Positions 1-7,559 of a DNA stretch of 64,000 nt are shown in pieces. The stretch spans positions 124,001 to 188,000 of the forward strand of contig NZ_QZXA01000010.1 in assembly GCF_003601985.1 (NCBI RefSeq), given 5' to 3'. The DNA comes from Mesorhizobium jarvisii (lineage in GTDB: Bacteria > Pseudomonadota > Alphaproteobacteria > Rhizobiales > Rhizobiaceae). Both the position numbers and the translations under genes were made by a program. A model generated the notes under the pieces. That model was not told where the DNA came from. It saw nothing but the letters and a program-made list of their open reading frames with translations, and ran no database searches. Position 1 is the stretch's first letter. Each line of letters starts with the position of its first letter.

Positions 1-1
1 C

Positions 2-589
2 TTCCGGTTCTCGCCGGCGACGGAATGGTGGAAGGGCGCGCGCTATGACAACGCAAACGGCCGGCGCTGGAAGGCCGAGCGCGGGCCGCTGTTTCCCGCC
101 ATGCACTGCGCCATGCGCAACCGCATGGGCATCGTGACGGCCTGCCATGTCACCTTTTTCGATCCGATCAAGCCGAACAAAGCGCCTCTGGCGCCGGCGA
201 AACTGATGTGGGGCGAAGCGCTGGGCGCCGTCATCGAAATTTCCATGGGGCCGAACGCTATCCCGTTCTGGATGGCCGATCGCGACGGCCTGGTGCCCGA
301 CGCTACCGTGATCGGCGAAGGCATCGAGACTGCCGCCAGCTTCTGCGCGCCGGTGCCGGAAGCGCGCGTGTGGGCGGCCGGTTCGCTCGCCGGCGTCGGA
401 TCGGCGCCGGTCGATCTCGACTGCGTCGAGTGGGTGCTGTTCGCGCGCGACAACAACAACGGCAACGCCCAGGCGCAAAAGCAATTCGATACCGCACTCG
501 CCGGGCTGGAACGCCACGGCAAGCACGTCAGCGTGGAAGCCAGCCACGTGGGAGACGATTTCAACGACCTGGCGCAAGGAGAAGAGTGA
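2..589 (+). CDS. Toprim-domain phage replication protein (5' end outside window)
   Basis: The reading frame is open from base 2, so the gene starts left of the window; 195 residues are visible. A Toprim core is recognisable: GEGIETAASF supplies the conserved glutamate and the later FARDNNNGNAQAQ stretch the acidic metal-binding strand. Such domains occur in phage and plasmid primases and in DUF7146-like proteins, where they bind divalent metal for nucleotidyl transfer or phosphodiester chemistry. It sits just before the Acb2-like gene (stop and start overlap as TGATG) and upstream of a P-loop ATPase, fitting an early replication module. The exact enzymatic role cannot be decided without the missing N-terminus. 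Confidence 0.75.
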   Translation, partial: FRFSPATEWWKGARYDNANGRRWKAERGPLFPAMHCAMRNRMGIVTACHVTFFDPIKPNKAPLAPAKLMWGEALGAVIEISMGPNAIPFWMADRDGLVPDATVIGEGIETAASFCAPVPEARVWAAGSLAGVGSAPVDLDCVEWVLFARDNNNGNAQAQKQFDTALAGLERHGKHVSVEASHVGDDFNDLAQGEE

Positions 590-825
590 TGACTGAAAAA
601 AGCGAACTGACTGAAGGCGGCTATCGCGTCGGCGTGTCGTTCAACCCGAGGGGCAATGCCGCCGTCGACCTCATCAAGGGCAAGGCGGCCGAGCTGATCG
701 ATATCCTGCAGCCGATCTCGGAAAACCGCGCGCATCCCGGCGCCCGTTGCGCCTCGATCGCCATGACGGAAATCGAAAGCGCGGCGATGTGGGCGGTCAA
801 GGCCGTCACCAAGCAGCCGCGCTAG
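589..825 (+). CDS. Acb2/Tad1-like small protein, candidate anti-CBASS cyclic-nucleotide sponge
   Basis: A 78-aa protein whose ATG overlaps the preceding stop, so translation is probably coupled. Residues 13-40 (RVGVSFNPRGN, then VDLIKGKAAELIDIL) and 54-75 (CASIAMTEIESAAMWAVKAV) form two predicted helices joined by a loop. This 'IK..AAELID ... MT.IE.AAMWAVKA' pattern is the one I associate with the phage family now annotated Acb2/Tad1 hairpin domain. Acb2 (T4 Vs.4 relatives) assembles as a hexamer that traps cGAMP-type signals and blocks CBASS; Tad1 traps Thoeris signals. Assignment is by pattern memory only. The two-helix fold and the position among early phage genes are supportive; the ligand is unknown. 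Confidence 0.6.
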   Translation: MTEKSELTEGGYRVGVSFNPRGNAAVDLIKGKAAELIDILQPISENRAHPGARCASIAMTEIESAAMWAVKAVTKQPR

Positions 826-876
826 GCCTCAACCGGCGGCGCGAATGCCGCCTATTTCCTCGAAAGGATCAAGACC

Positions 877-1833
877 ATGGGACGCAAGAGAGGAAGCCGC
901 AATGCCGGTGCCCGAGCTGATGTTGCAGCGCCGCAAGGAAATACTGCTCTTGAAACCAGCGAAGCGGTTTCGGCAGTGCAGGCGGCTGACGCCAGCAATT
1001 CTGAAGGCAACGAATTGTCAGGCGATCGGCCTGTGGCCGCCGCTGGCGACACGGCGAGTGATGGAACCGGGCTTCAGCTGGGGGACGTACAACGCCCAGA
1101 CGCTGGCCCTTTGGAAAGGGCTGCGCTTCAGACTGGCGCTGCGAATGCGAAACAGGAAGACGCGGCGGGGGCCGCCGGTAAGGCCGGGCAAGCGCAGGCT
1201 GCACAGCCACAGCCGGCCAGGGCTGCACAAGCGGAAACGGAAGAGCTGACCGATGGGCAAGACGATGCTGGAACAGGCAAGAGCGGAGATCCTGAAAACC
1301 TTCCTCCTGCCGCCGGAGACACTACAGAAGCTTTGGCCGACACAGCTGGAAATGATCCAGGGGACGGCGGTGCGGCAGATCACGATCACGGCAACGGGGC
1401 TGGCGATCCGGCGGATCAAGACGAACTGACCTTCAAGTCACCGCTGGATGTCGCCGAGCTGGCGCGCGGCGTCGCGGCGGCGGCGCGTTTCTTCGCCGAT
1501 GGCGCCGTGGGCGAGCCGGATATTTTCGAACGCGAGGAAGCCGCCATCATGGCCGATTTCGTGCGCGGCAATACCGAGGCGCCGGTGGAAGCCATGTTCA
1601 TCCATCTTGGCCTGCAGAAGCGCTACCCGCGCACGGTGCCAAACCGGGACGATCTGTTCGTGCTGACGCTGTTTCATGCCGCCTGCAAGGTCGCGTTCCG
1701 CTTGGAGGCCGATCGCGACGCCGAGGAAGCGGCGCGGACGGCCCAGCCGGCGCCGGCCGGTGGCTGGCCGGGCGAACAGGCGATGAGACCACAGCCGGAA
1801 GCGTTCTCGCCGTCCGGCTTTTCCCCGCGCTAG
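877..1833 (+). CDS. Hypothetical phage protein, low-complexity N-terminus with structured C-terminal domain
   Basis: Open frame of 318 codons with AAAGGA 8 bases before the ATG. Residues 1-185 are Ala/Gly/Asp/Glu/Gln-rich and look disordered. Residues 186-290 (PLDVAELARGVAAAARFF through FHAACKVAFRLEADRDAEEA) look folded and helical. Third-position GC is low in the N-terminal half and normal in the C-terminal half, so the N-terminal part may be a shadow of genes in another frame, with the true start of this gene further downstream (for example the GTG at 1507 or ATG at 1549). I do not recognise the family. A good terminator follows. Confidence 0.5.
   Translation: MGRKRGSRNAGARADVAAPQGNTALETSEAVSAVQAADASNSEGNELSGDRPVAAAGDTASDGTGLQLGDVQRPDAGPLERAALQTGAANAKQEDAAGAAGKAGQAQAAQPQPARAAQAETEELTDGQDDAGTGKSGDPENLPPAAGDTTEALADTAGNDPGDGGAADHDHGNGAGDPADQDELTFKSPLDVAELARGVAAAARFFADGAVGEPDIFEREEAAIMADFVRGNTEAPVEAMFIHLGLQKRYPRTVPNRDDLFVLTLFHAACKVAFRLEADRDAEEAARTAQPAPAGGWPGEQAMRPQPEAFSPSGFSPR
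902..1249 (+). CDS. Possible overprinted basic protein inside the 877-1833 frame
   Basis: A 115-codon frame shifted by one base relative to the 318-aa frame, with a good Shine-Dalgarno (AGAGAGGAAG, 7 bases before ATG). The product is strongly basic, ending in a run of Arg/Lys/His. Third positions are about 80% G+C but dominated by G, which can also arise as a shadow of a frame rich in GNN codons. It ends 3 bases before the next small frame at 1253. Family unknown; kept as a low-confidence alternative to the N-terminal half of the 877-1833 frame. Confidence 0.25.
   Translation: MPVPELMLQRRKEILLLKPAKRFRQCRRLTPAILKATNCQAIGLWPPLATRRVMEPGFSWGTYNAQTLALWKGLRFRLALRMRNRKTRRGPPVRPGKRRLHSHSRPGLHKRKRKS
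1253..1429 (+). CDS. Possible overprinted 58-aa protein inside the 877-1833 frame
   Basis: ATG at 1253, TGA at 1427-1429. The peptide has ordinary protein composition (MGKTMLEQARAEILKTFLLP at its start, IQGTAVRQITITATGLAIRR near its end). Codon statistics favour this frame: its third positions are about 84% G+C and its second positions are poor in G. In the same stretch the long frame has third positions rich in T and A, unlike every other gene nearby. No family recognised. It may be the real gene here, or a nested gene in a disordered linker. Confidence 0.42.
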   Translation: MGKTMLEQARAEILKTFLLPPETLQKLWPTQLEMIQGTAVRQITITATGLAIRRIKTN

Positions 1834-1866
1834 GTCCGACTGCCCCAAGACGCCTAGCGCCCTTGG

Positions 1867-1901
1867 CCCGCCGGTGGGTGAATACGCCGGCGGGTCTTTT
1901 T
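1867..1901 (+). terminator. Rho-independent terminator
   Basis: CCCGCCGG (1867-1874) pairs with CCGGCGGG (1887-1894), followed by TCTTTTT. It lies 33 bases after the stop of the hypothetical gene and before the primase/helicase gene, so it separates two early transcription units. Confidence 0.75.
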
Positions 1902-1927
1902 AGACACCGAACAGCATGGAATGAGCA

Positions 1928-3802
1928 GTGGCCAAGGCGCAGACACAGACAGGCAGCAAGGCAATCCGCGCGGCATTCGCCGACGCCAAGCGGGCAAAGG
2001 ACGAGGCCGACGCGCTCAACGTGATCGACCCCGACCCGAACCTGCCGCGCGAAGGCATCAACCCCGGCCAGTGGCCCGGCGCGCCGTTCGACAACATGCC
2101 GCCGGACTGCCCGGTCAAAGTCGTCGGCCGCGATTCGGAAGGGCTGGTCTACTGCATTTCGACCACCGGCAATCTTCGCAAGATCGAGCGCTGGGACATG
2201 CCGGCACTGTCCGACCTGTTCGCGCCGAAGCTCAACACGCTGTTTTGGAGCTGGCCCGGCTTCGGCAAGAAAAAGGTGTACGACGCCGACACCGACAGCA
2301 TGGTCGAAAAGCTCGTGGTCAACCGTGTCGAGCGCGATAAGGCCATGATGGCGATCATCAATGAAGCCGCGCGAAAGCCGGATTTCGATCCGCATACGCA
2401 GCATCGCGGCCGTGGCGGCTGGCAGGACAGCCATGGCCGCTTCGTCTGGCATTCCGGCGGCTGGCTGTGGATGGTCGATGGCAAGCGGCTGGAACAGGCC
2501 CGACCGGCCCAGCATGACGGTTTTCTTTACACCAAGCAGGCCGGCACGATCGAGCCTTGGGCCGAGCCGGTGACACAGGAGGAAAGCCCCGCGCGGCGCA
2601 TCCTCGAAGATCTCCAAACATGGAACTGGCAGCGGCCCTACCTCGACCCTGTGCTGGTGCTGGGCTGGATCGGCACGGCGCTGATGGGCGGCGCCCTGAA
2701 GGCGCGGCCGATCATCTTTGCCACCGGCGGCGCCGGCGTCGGCAAGTCGCGCCTGCAGGAAGTGGTGCGCTCGGCGCTGGCGGGCGCGGTGACGCAATCG
2801 GTCAACACCACGGCCGCCGGCATCTACCAGCGCGCCAAGACCGACAGCCTGCCGTTCATGATCGACGAGCTGGAATCAAAGCCCGGCTCGACCAGGGCGG
2901 AAAGCGTCATCGAGCTGGCGCGAGTCGCCTACACCGGCGGCGATATCAGCCGCGGCGGCCAAGACCACGAGGCGACCACGTTTACCGCGCGCAATTCGTT
3001 CTTTTTCTCTGCCATCATCCCGCCGCCCATGGGCGCGCAGGACAAGACGCGCATGGCCATGCTCAACCTTTCGCAGCTCGATCGGCCGGGCAAGAGCGGC
3101 CGCGACCTGGTGCTGAAACCGGAGACGGACGGCCGCATGATCTTGCGGCAGATTATGGACGGCTGGAAAGAGTTCAACGATGTGCTGATGCCCGACATGG
3201 CCACCATATTGGGCGAGCAAGGCATGTCGGCGCGCGCGATCGACACCTTCGGAACGCTGCTGGCGGCCGCGCGGCTGCTGGTCGGCGACAAGGTGCTGGA
3301 AGAGATCGGCTTGCCGGTCGCCGACGCCTCGCATTTGGGCGAGCTGATCGCCGAGGCCACCTCGGCCGACCGCACCGAAAACCTCGACCACTGGCACAAA
3401 TGCATCGACACGCTATTCCAGAGCCAAATCGATGCCTGGCGCGACGGCGTCAAGCCGACGATCGGCGGCGTGTGCGAGCTGCTGCGCATCGGCCCGCAAG
3501 CCGGCGGCTGGGACGCCAAGGGCGCGCGCGAGCGCTTGGAGCTGGTCAGCCTCGGCTGCTTCGATCGCGGCAAGGTCGACGCTAACGCCGGTGCCGTGCT
3601 GGCGGTGCCGGCGAGCGGGCCGGCGCTGCACAGGATCTTCGGCGATACCGATTTCCACAAGGGCGGCTGGTATACGGCGCTGAAACAGGCGCCCAAGGGC
3701 ATCGTGCTGCCGGCGCGCAAGGTCAAGATCAACGGCAGCACGACGCATTGCCTGCTGATCGATCTGGAAGCGTTCGAGCGGCATGTTGGAGCGGGGCTGT
3801 GA
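1928..3802 (+). CDS. Phage primase/helicase-type P-loop ATPase
   Basis: 624 residues, GTG start with GGAATGAG just upstream. Walker A is at residues 266-274 (ATGGAGVGKS region) and Walker B at about 309-316 (PFMIDELE). An aromatic-rich segment around residues 160-200 (GGWQDSHGRFVWHSGGWLW) resembles the accessory region of bacteriophage D5/DUF927-like replication ATPases. The C-terminal third (residues 490-624) looks like a helical or winged-helix DNA-binding part. With the upstream Toprim protein it could form a split primase-helicase. This is an inference from motif and neighbourhood; helicase activity itself cannot be read from the sequence. Confidence 0.68.
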   Translation: MAKAQTQTGSKAIRAAFADAKRAKDEADALNVIDPDPNLPREGINPGQWPGAPFDNMPPDCPVKVVGRDSEGLVYCISTTGNLRKIERWDMPALSDLFAPKLNTLFWSWPGFGKKKVYDADTDSMVEKLVVNRVERDKAMMAIINEAARKPDFDPHTQHRGRGGWQDSHGRFVWHSGGWLWMVDGKRLEQARPAQHDGFLYTKQAGTIEPWAEPVTQEESPARRILEDLQTWNWQRPYLDPVLVLGWIGTALMGGALKARPIIFATGGAGVGKSRLQEVVRSALAGAVTQSVNTTAAGIYQRAKTDSLPFMIDELESKPGSTRAESVIELARVAYTGGDISRGGQDHEATTFTARNSFFFSAIIPPPMGAQDKTRMAMLNLSQLDRPGKSGRDLVLKPETDGRMILRQIMDGWKEFNDVLMPDMATILGEQGMSARAIDTFGTLLAAARLLVGDKVLEEIGLPVADASHLGELIAEATSADRTENLDHWHKCIDTLFQSQIDAWRDGVKPTIGGVCELLRIGPQAGGWDAKGARERLELVSLGCFDRGKVDANAGAVLAVPASGPALHRIFGDTDFHKGGWYTALKQAPKGIVLPARKVKINGSTTHCLLIDLEAFERHVGAGL

Positions 3803-3804
3803 GG

Positions 3805-4035
3805 TTATCCCACGCGTTTTTTCTGGTCGTCGAGTAGCGCGTACATTTCGGCCAGCAATGCCTCCTCGTTAGTAATGCCGTGCTGGAAAGCGACGAGAAT
3901 CCTAAAGGCCAGTTCCTCGCCTTCGATCGCCGTCCGCTCCCAGTTGGCAGAGACGCACAACTTGTCGAAAACCCTTTGGCATATGGCTAGGTCCTGCGGT
4001 CCCAGGAATTGAAATTGTGATACGAAGTCCGACAT
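3805..4035 (-). CDS. Small rhizobial hypothetical protein (76 aa)
   Basis: Start chosen at 4035 because GGGAGG lies 6 bases upstream of that ATG; an in-frame ATG 8 codons earlier lacks a site. The product (SDFVSQFQFLGPQDLAICQR at the N-terminus, ALLAEMYALLDD near the end) is soluble and helical and resembles short proteins common in Mesorhizobium chromosomes and islands. It lies on the opposite strand, two bases past the primase/helicase stop, at the left edge of a block of host-like cargo in the prophage. Function unknown. Confidence 0.6.
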   Translation of the reverse strand: MSDFVSQFQFLGPQDLAICQRVFDKLCVSANWERTAIEGEELAFRILVAFQHGITNEEALLAEMYALLDDQKKRVG

Positions 4036-4140
4036 CGAAACCTCCCTCATGGGTGCCAATGAGCGGATTGGGACGATATCAAAAAACGGGCTGATTTACG
4101 AGTGGATTCGAGCTTGTTGACCAACAGCTCGCCGTGCCGG

Positions 4141-5028
4141 TTAGGTTCCTTCATCGTGCAAATCTTGCACCGAAGCGTGACGAAGTTTTGACTCGCCGCG
4201 AAGATACCGCACCCGGGCCGTTATGCCAGGGCTGACCCATTCAACGCTCGGGCCTGCTATCGCCTTAGGTACGCCCGCCGGCTGCTCGGCGCGGGCGCGC
4301 TCCAACCGTCGCAGCAACCGTTCCTTGATGGAACGGTTTGTCGCTATGACAGCACTGCCCACGTATTTCCCATCTCGGGCCATGAGACCCTCGGTCTGCT
4401 TGCCGCGCTCGCGCTTGACCCCAATCAGCTCGAAATCGGCAACGTCCCAGCATTTCGCCTTCACCCAGGCATCCGACTTGCCGGCACGATAGGGGCTGTT
4501 CTTTCGCTTCGAGACCATACCCTCGAGTCCCATTTTATCGACGGCCGCAAAGAACTCGGCGCCACCGCCCTCGACGTGCTGACTGTACTGGATGATGCCT
4601 TCCGCTGGCTTCACCACGTTCCAAAGGATCGCCTTTCGCTCGATCGTTGGCAGAGCGCGAAGGTCTTTGCCATCCTTGTGCAAGATGTCGAATGCGACGA
4701 AGGCCAACAGCTCGGCGTTCCAGGCCATGCGAGAGTGCATTTGATGGAAATTTGGCCGGCCGTCCGCCTCAGGCGCTATCACTTCGCCGTCGAGGATGAG
4801 CGTCTTCGCCGGCAGCTTTTCCAGCGCCGCGACGATCGGCCAGTAGCGCTTCGACCAGTCAATGCCGGTGCGGGTAAAGGCGCGACCGCCGGCCCAATCG
4901 AGAATTAGCTGGGTACGAAAGCCGTCATATTTGATTTCATGCAACCAGTCATCGCTCAGGGGCACTTCGAGTACCAGCAGCGGTTCCTGCGGTTTAATGA
5001 ATTTAAGCCGCGTTTGGTCGCTACGCAT
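4141..5028 (-). CDS. ATP-dependent DNA ligase, LigD/LigC type
   Basis: 295 residues, a stand-alone ligase unit. Motif I is KYDGFR with the adenylated Lys33 and Arg38, motif II/III region includes LDGEV (Glu82) and FVAFDILHKDG (110-120), motif IV is LEGMVSKR (Glu169, Lys174) and motif V is WVKAK (189-193). Residues 198-290 form the OB-fold (ELIGVKRERGKQTEGL onward). No polymerase or phosphoesterase domain is present, unlike full-length LigD. The family seals nicks or ends in bacterial non-homologous end joining and base repair. Position on the minus strand between phage early and packaging genes marks it as cargo; it could also help circularise or repair phage DNA. Confidence 0.9.
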   Translation of the reverse strand: MRSDQTRLKFIKPQEPLLVLEVPLSDDWLHEIKYDGFRTQLILDWAGGRAFTRTGIDWSKRYWPIVAALEKLPAKTLILDGEVIAPEADGRPNFHQMHSRMAWNAELLAFVAFDILHKDGKDLRALPTIERKAILWNVVKPAEGIIQYSQHVEGGGAEFFAAVDKMGLEGMVSKRKNSPYRAGKSDAWVKAKCWDVADFELIGVKRERGKQTEGLMARDGKYVGSAVIATNRSIKERLLRRLERARAEQPAGVPKAIAGPSVEWVSPGITARVRYLRGESKLRHASVQDLHDEGT

Positions 5029-5163
5029 CCACGCCTACTCCCACACCCGCCAATTAATAAGATTGAGCTAAAATAGTTCCGGAACTTTCACCGCCGCTGC
5101 CGGCCGGCAACATCACCGAAACCGACTGACGGAACCGACGACCGCTCGCGAGCTTTAGAGTCG

Positions 5164-5385
5164 ATGAGCACGCGCGGAATCAACTTCCTCGACCAATGGA
5201 TCGCCAACAACGTTCCCGAGACGGCCGGCGCCGACGTCATCTCGGTCGACAATCTGACTAACCGGCTCATCGCCGACGCCAAAGCGGCCGGCATCAACCG
5301 GGGCGAGATCGACGAAGAGGTCGACAGCCTCTACCGCACGATCCTCGACGCGATTGTGCATTACGACCCCGGCCTGCCCGAATAG
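5164..5385 (+). CDS. DUF768 family small protein
   Basis: 73 residues beginning MSTRGINFLDQWIANNVPET and ending IVHYDPGLPE. This is the signature of DUF768, a short family abundant, often in several copies, in Mesorhizobium. The central part (residues 25-60) is helical and acidic. Function is not known. Its presence is one of the clearest taxonomic hints in the window. It stands divergently from the ligase gene. Confidence 0.8.
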   Translation: MSTRGINFLDQWIANNVPETAGADVISVDNLTNRLIADAKAAGINRGEIDEEVDSLYRTILDAIVHYDPGLPE

Positions 5386-5457
5386 GCCTTGCCCCAAGAT
5401 CGAGACGAGGAATATAATCCTCCTCGTTGCGGCGAACCCCTCAAACGGAGTCGCCAA

Positions 5458-5682
5458 ATGGCCAGAACCAAACCCTCCAAGCAGTTATCGCAGGCTGAAA
5501 TCGAGTGCTTCCTGGCGGCAGCGGAAGCGCTACACAAGAGCATCGTGAAACCGTTCATATCACCGCATTGCGACCACTACCGGTCAACGCGTGTCCTGCA
5601 TGAGGTGTTGTTGAAGACCGTGCGGGAAGTCACCGGGAAGGAAGTCGAGTTCATCCGCTGGTTTGGGGGCGGTTCGGCCTAG
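5458..5682 (+). CDS. Small rhizobial hypothetical protein (74 aa)
   Basis: ATG at 5458 preceded by ACGGAG at a good distance. An upstream in-frame start at 5389 would overlap nothing but lacks a ribosome binding site. The protein has a basic start (MARTKPSKQLSQ), a helical middle with AEIECFLAAAEALHKSIV, and ends with GKEVEFIRWFGGGSA. I recall similar short proteins in mesorhizobial accessory regions but no function. Confidence 0.6.
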   Translation: MARTKPSKQLSQAEIECFLAAAEALHKSIVKPFISPHCDHYRSTRVLHEVLLKTVREVTGKEVEFIRWFGGGSA

Positions 5683-5693
5683 CGATCAGGTGC

Positions 5694-5888
5694 TTAGGCT
5701 TCCTCATCCTGTTCGCCCCAATATCGCCAATGAGTAGGCTCCACATCCACTAAATGGCCGGTTATTGCGTCTTTCCACCCGTCGACGGCGCGTCTGCACG
5801 GAAATACCAGCGTATGCATGCCGTCTTCGTCCAGAACGGCCAGTTCCAGGCTCCGAAAGTAGGGGGCATTGAGTATGGTCTGCCACAT
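5694..5888 (-). CDS. Small rhizobial hypothetical protein (64 aa)
   Basis: The product (LELAVLDEDGMHTLVFPCRR in the middle, VDVEPTHWRYWG near the end) is similar in layout to short host proteins of rhizobia with a conserved VFPCRR...GW...PTHW core. It converges with the 74-aa gene, leaving an 11-base gap. No clear ribosome binding site. Function unknown. Confidence 0.55.
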   Translation of the reverse strand: MWQTILNAPYFRSLELAVLDEDGMHTLVFPCRRAVDGWKDAITGHLVDVEPTHWRYWGEQDEEA

Positions 5889-6623
5889 TAGAAAATGATG
5901 CGCCTATCGTCCCTGCCGGCTTTGATTTCGCGCAAATCTTTAACAAGCCCACGGAGGAGGCGCGCGACCAGCGCGCCTTGCAGCGCGCCAAGGCTGATAG
6001 GTGAGGCTGTGAGCGCACCCGGCGCCGGCGTTGCCATCGAGCGCCACCCTGGTGCGCGTGCCGGCCGCAATGCGTCACGCCGAAACAACCAGCAGCCCGG
6101 CAGGGCTGCGCCGCTTTCCCTATACCCGCCGCCACGGGATGGATTTATTCGCGATTTTTGGGCGATTTGAGCCGATCCCGCGCCCGTTTCGCCGGGTCAT
6201 TTCGTGACATTCTGTCATCGTTTTCCCGCGCCCCATTTGACGCCCTGCGCCCCCGCCCAGTCCGGTTTCAGACGAGTTCCGCCGCGCCAAACCATGGCTT
6301 GCAATTGACGATAGGCGGTTTCGGCGAGGCTGATTGAGCCGCTGACGGGTTCGGGAGCGGTTACCGGGTTGCCCCAAAGTTACCGCATGGGTAACCGAGA
6401 AAAGCCAAGGAAATCAATAACATGACTGTTTCGGTTACCGGTTCCCCGGCTAATGCAACCTCGCATCACACGCGCGCGCGCATGCGCTGTATGAGGTAAC
6501 CACGTAACCGGTAACCGCAGGGGTATATCCATTTGAATTATCTATCGAAAAGCCGGTTCCCGAACGGTTACCCGGCGCCTCGATCGGGAACCGGAATAAA
6601 AAATTGGCCTTGGAGCGCTTTTC
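5889..6623. other. 735-bp region without a supported gene
   Basis: Frames on both strands here give Arg/Pro/Ser-rich products with no ribosome binding site and no normal codon pattern. The right part (6359-6573) carries the repeat cluster listed separately. The left part holds only GC-rich sequence; I see no RNA gene in it. Confidence 0.6.
6359..6573. repeat. Cluster of eight GGTTACC/GGTAACC-type repeats upstream of terminase
   Basis: Copies of the near-palindromic heptamer or its 6-base core are at 6359-6366, 6378-6385, 6390-6397 (the last two as an inverted pair), 6433-6440, 6495-6501, 6504-6510 and 6510-6517 (three same-strand copies within 23 bases), and 6566-6572. GGTTCCC/GGGAACC variants flank the last copy (6554-6560, 6586-6592). 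Placement just before the terminase genes suits a packaging signal, a regulator-binding array or a replication origin. Confidence 0.65.
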
Positions 6624-7259
6624 ATGGCGGATGACGCAAATCAGGGGCATCGCGACGCCCACACACCGCGCCCAGGCGGCGACAATGCGCCGCCGGCCGA
6701 GCTGCCGGGCGCCGATCCGCTCGACCTCTTGGCCGGCTTGCCAGATGGCGAGGGCGAAGACGTTCTGGCGCTGGCGGCGGAAATCGTTGCTGCGCCAGCG
6801 CGGGCGCGGGGGAGGCCGATGGGTGCCGCCAACCGCAAGAACGGCGACCTAATCCGCTACCTGCAGGCGCGCGGCCACCGCGACCCGATGGTGACGCTAT
6901 CCATGATCCAGTCGGCCGACTTCGGCGCGCTGTGCAAGATGGTCGGCGCCGCCGGCGCGAAACAAAAGATCGCGGTCCTCGGCATCATCCGAGGCGCGGC
7001 GGCCGACCTGATGCCGTACCACCACGCGAAGAAGCCGCAACAGATCGAGCTGCCGACCGGCGACTTGCGGCCGCTGATGGTGATCGGCGAAATGAACGTG
7101 ACGCAGATCAACGGCGATGGCGGGTTCATGTCGGCTGGCGTGATGCCGGACGAAAAACCCAATGAAATCAATGGTGCTGCCGTGCGACTAAGCGAGGGCC
7201 AGTCGCACGAGAATGCTAACGCGTTCAAAGATAACGACAATCCGGGGTCAAGCGACTGA
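6624..7259 (+). CDS. Putative terminase small subunit
   Basis: 211 residues immediately upstream of the large terminase. The N-terminus (1-60) is acidic and Pro/Gly-rich. Residues 61-150 form the likely DNA-binding core: RGRPMGAANRKNGDLIRYLQ, then a helical stretch (MIQSADFGALCKMVGAAGAK) and HHAKKPQQIELP. The C-terminus is polar. RGRP-type starts followed by a helix-turn-helix-like segment are common in small terminases, which bind the packaging site and load the large subunit. Identification relies on position and this layout. The repeat cluster just upstream would be its natural binding site if it acts in cis. Confidence 0.55.
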   Translation: MADDANQGHRDAHTPRPGGDNAPPAELPGADPLDLLAGLPDGEGEDVLALAAEIVAAPARARGRPMGAANRKNGDLIRYLQARGHRDPMVTLSMIQSADFGALCKMVGAAGAKQKIAVLGIIRGAAADLMPYHHAKKPQQIELPTGDLRPLMVIGEMNVTQINGDGGFMSAGVMPDEKPNEINGAAVRLSEGQSHENANAFKDNDNPGSSD

Positions 7260-7559
7260 TTGCAAATCAGTTGCGATATTGAAAACCGGAATCGTCGGGG
7301 CAGTTCTCGTGCACGTGCACGTGAGCGGCGCGCCGCCTGGTGTATCGCCTCGACCCCGCCCCCCTGCCTTGCCTGGCCAGAACCGGCGCGGTCGAATTTC
7401 AAAAACGGACCCCACCCCCCACCGCCCACGGGGGCTGCGCCTCACACACACCGCCTATTTCGGCGGCTCGCACTGGACTCGCTGGCGGCGGAAATAAATT
7501 CGCTGCGTTGAATCGGGACGCGGGCACGCGGGACGCGCGCCGCAGAAGGGTCGAGGGTC
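7260..7559. other. 300-bp intergenic gap between terminase subunits
   Basis: Frames here are Pro/Arg-rich and unsupported. The only local feature seen is a 14-base perfect palindrome, CGTGCACGTGCACG, at 7308-7321. The gap is unusual in an otherwise tightly packed late operon and could hold a cos or regulatory site. Confidence 0.45.

Noticed and set aside
5895..6377. Open frames on both strands in the gene-free region
   Set aside because: Arg/Pro/Ser-rich products without ribosome binding sites or normal codon pattern; treated as non-coding.
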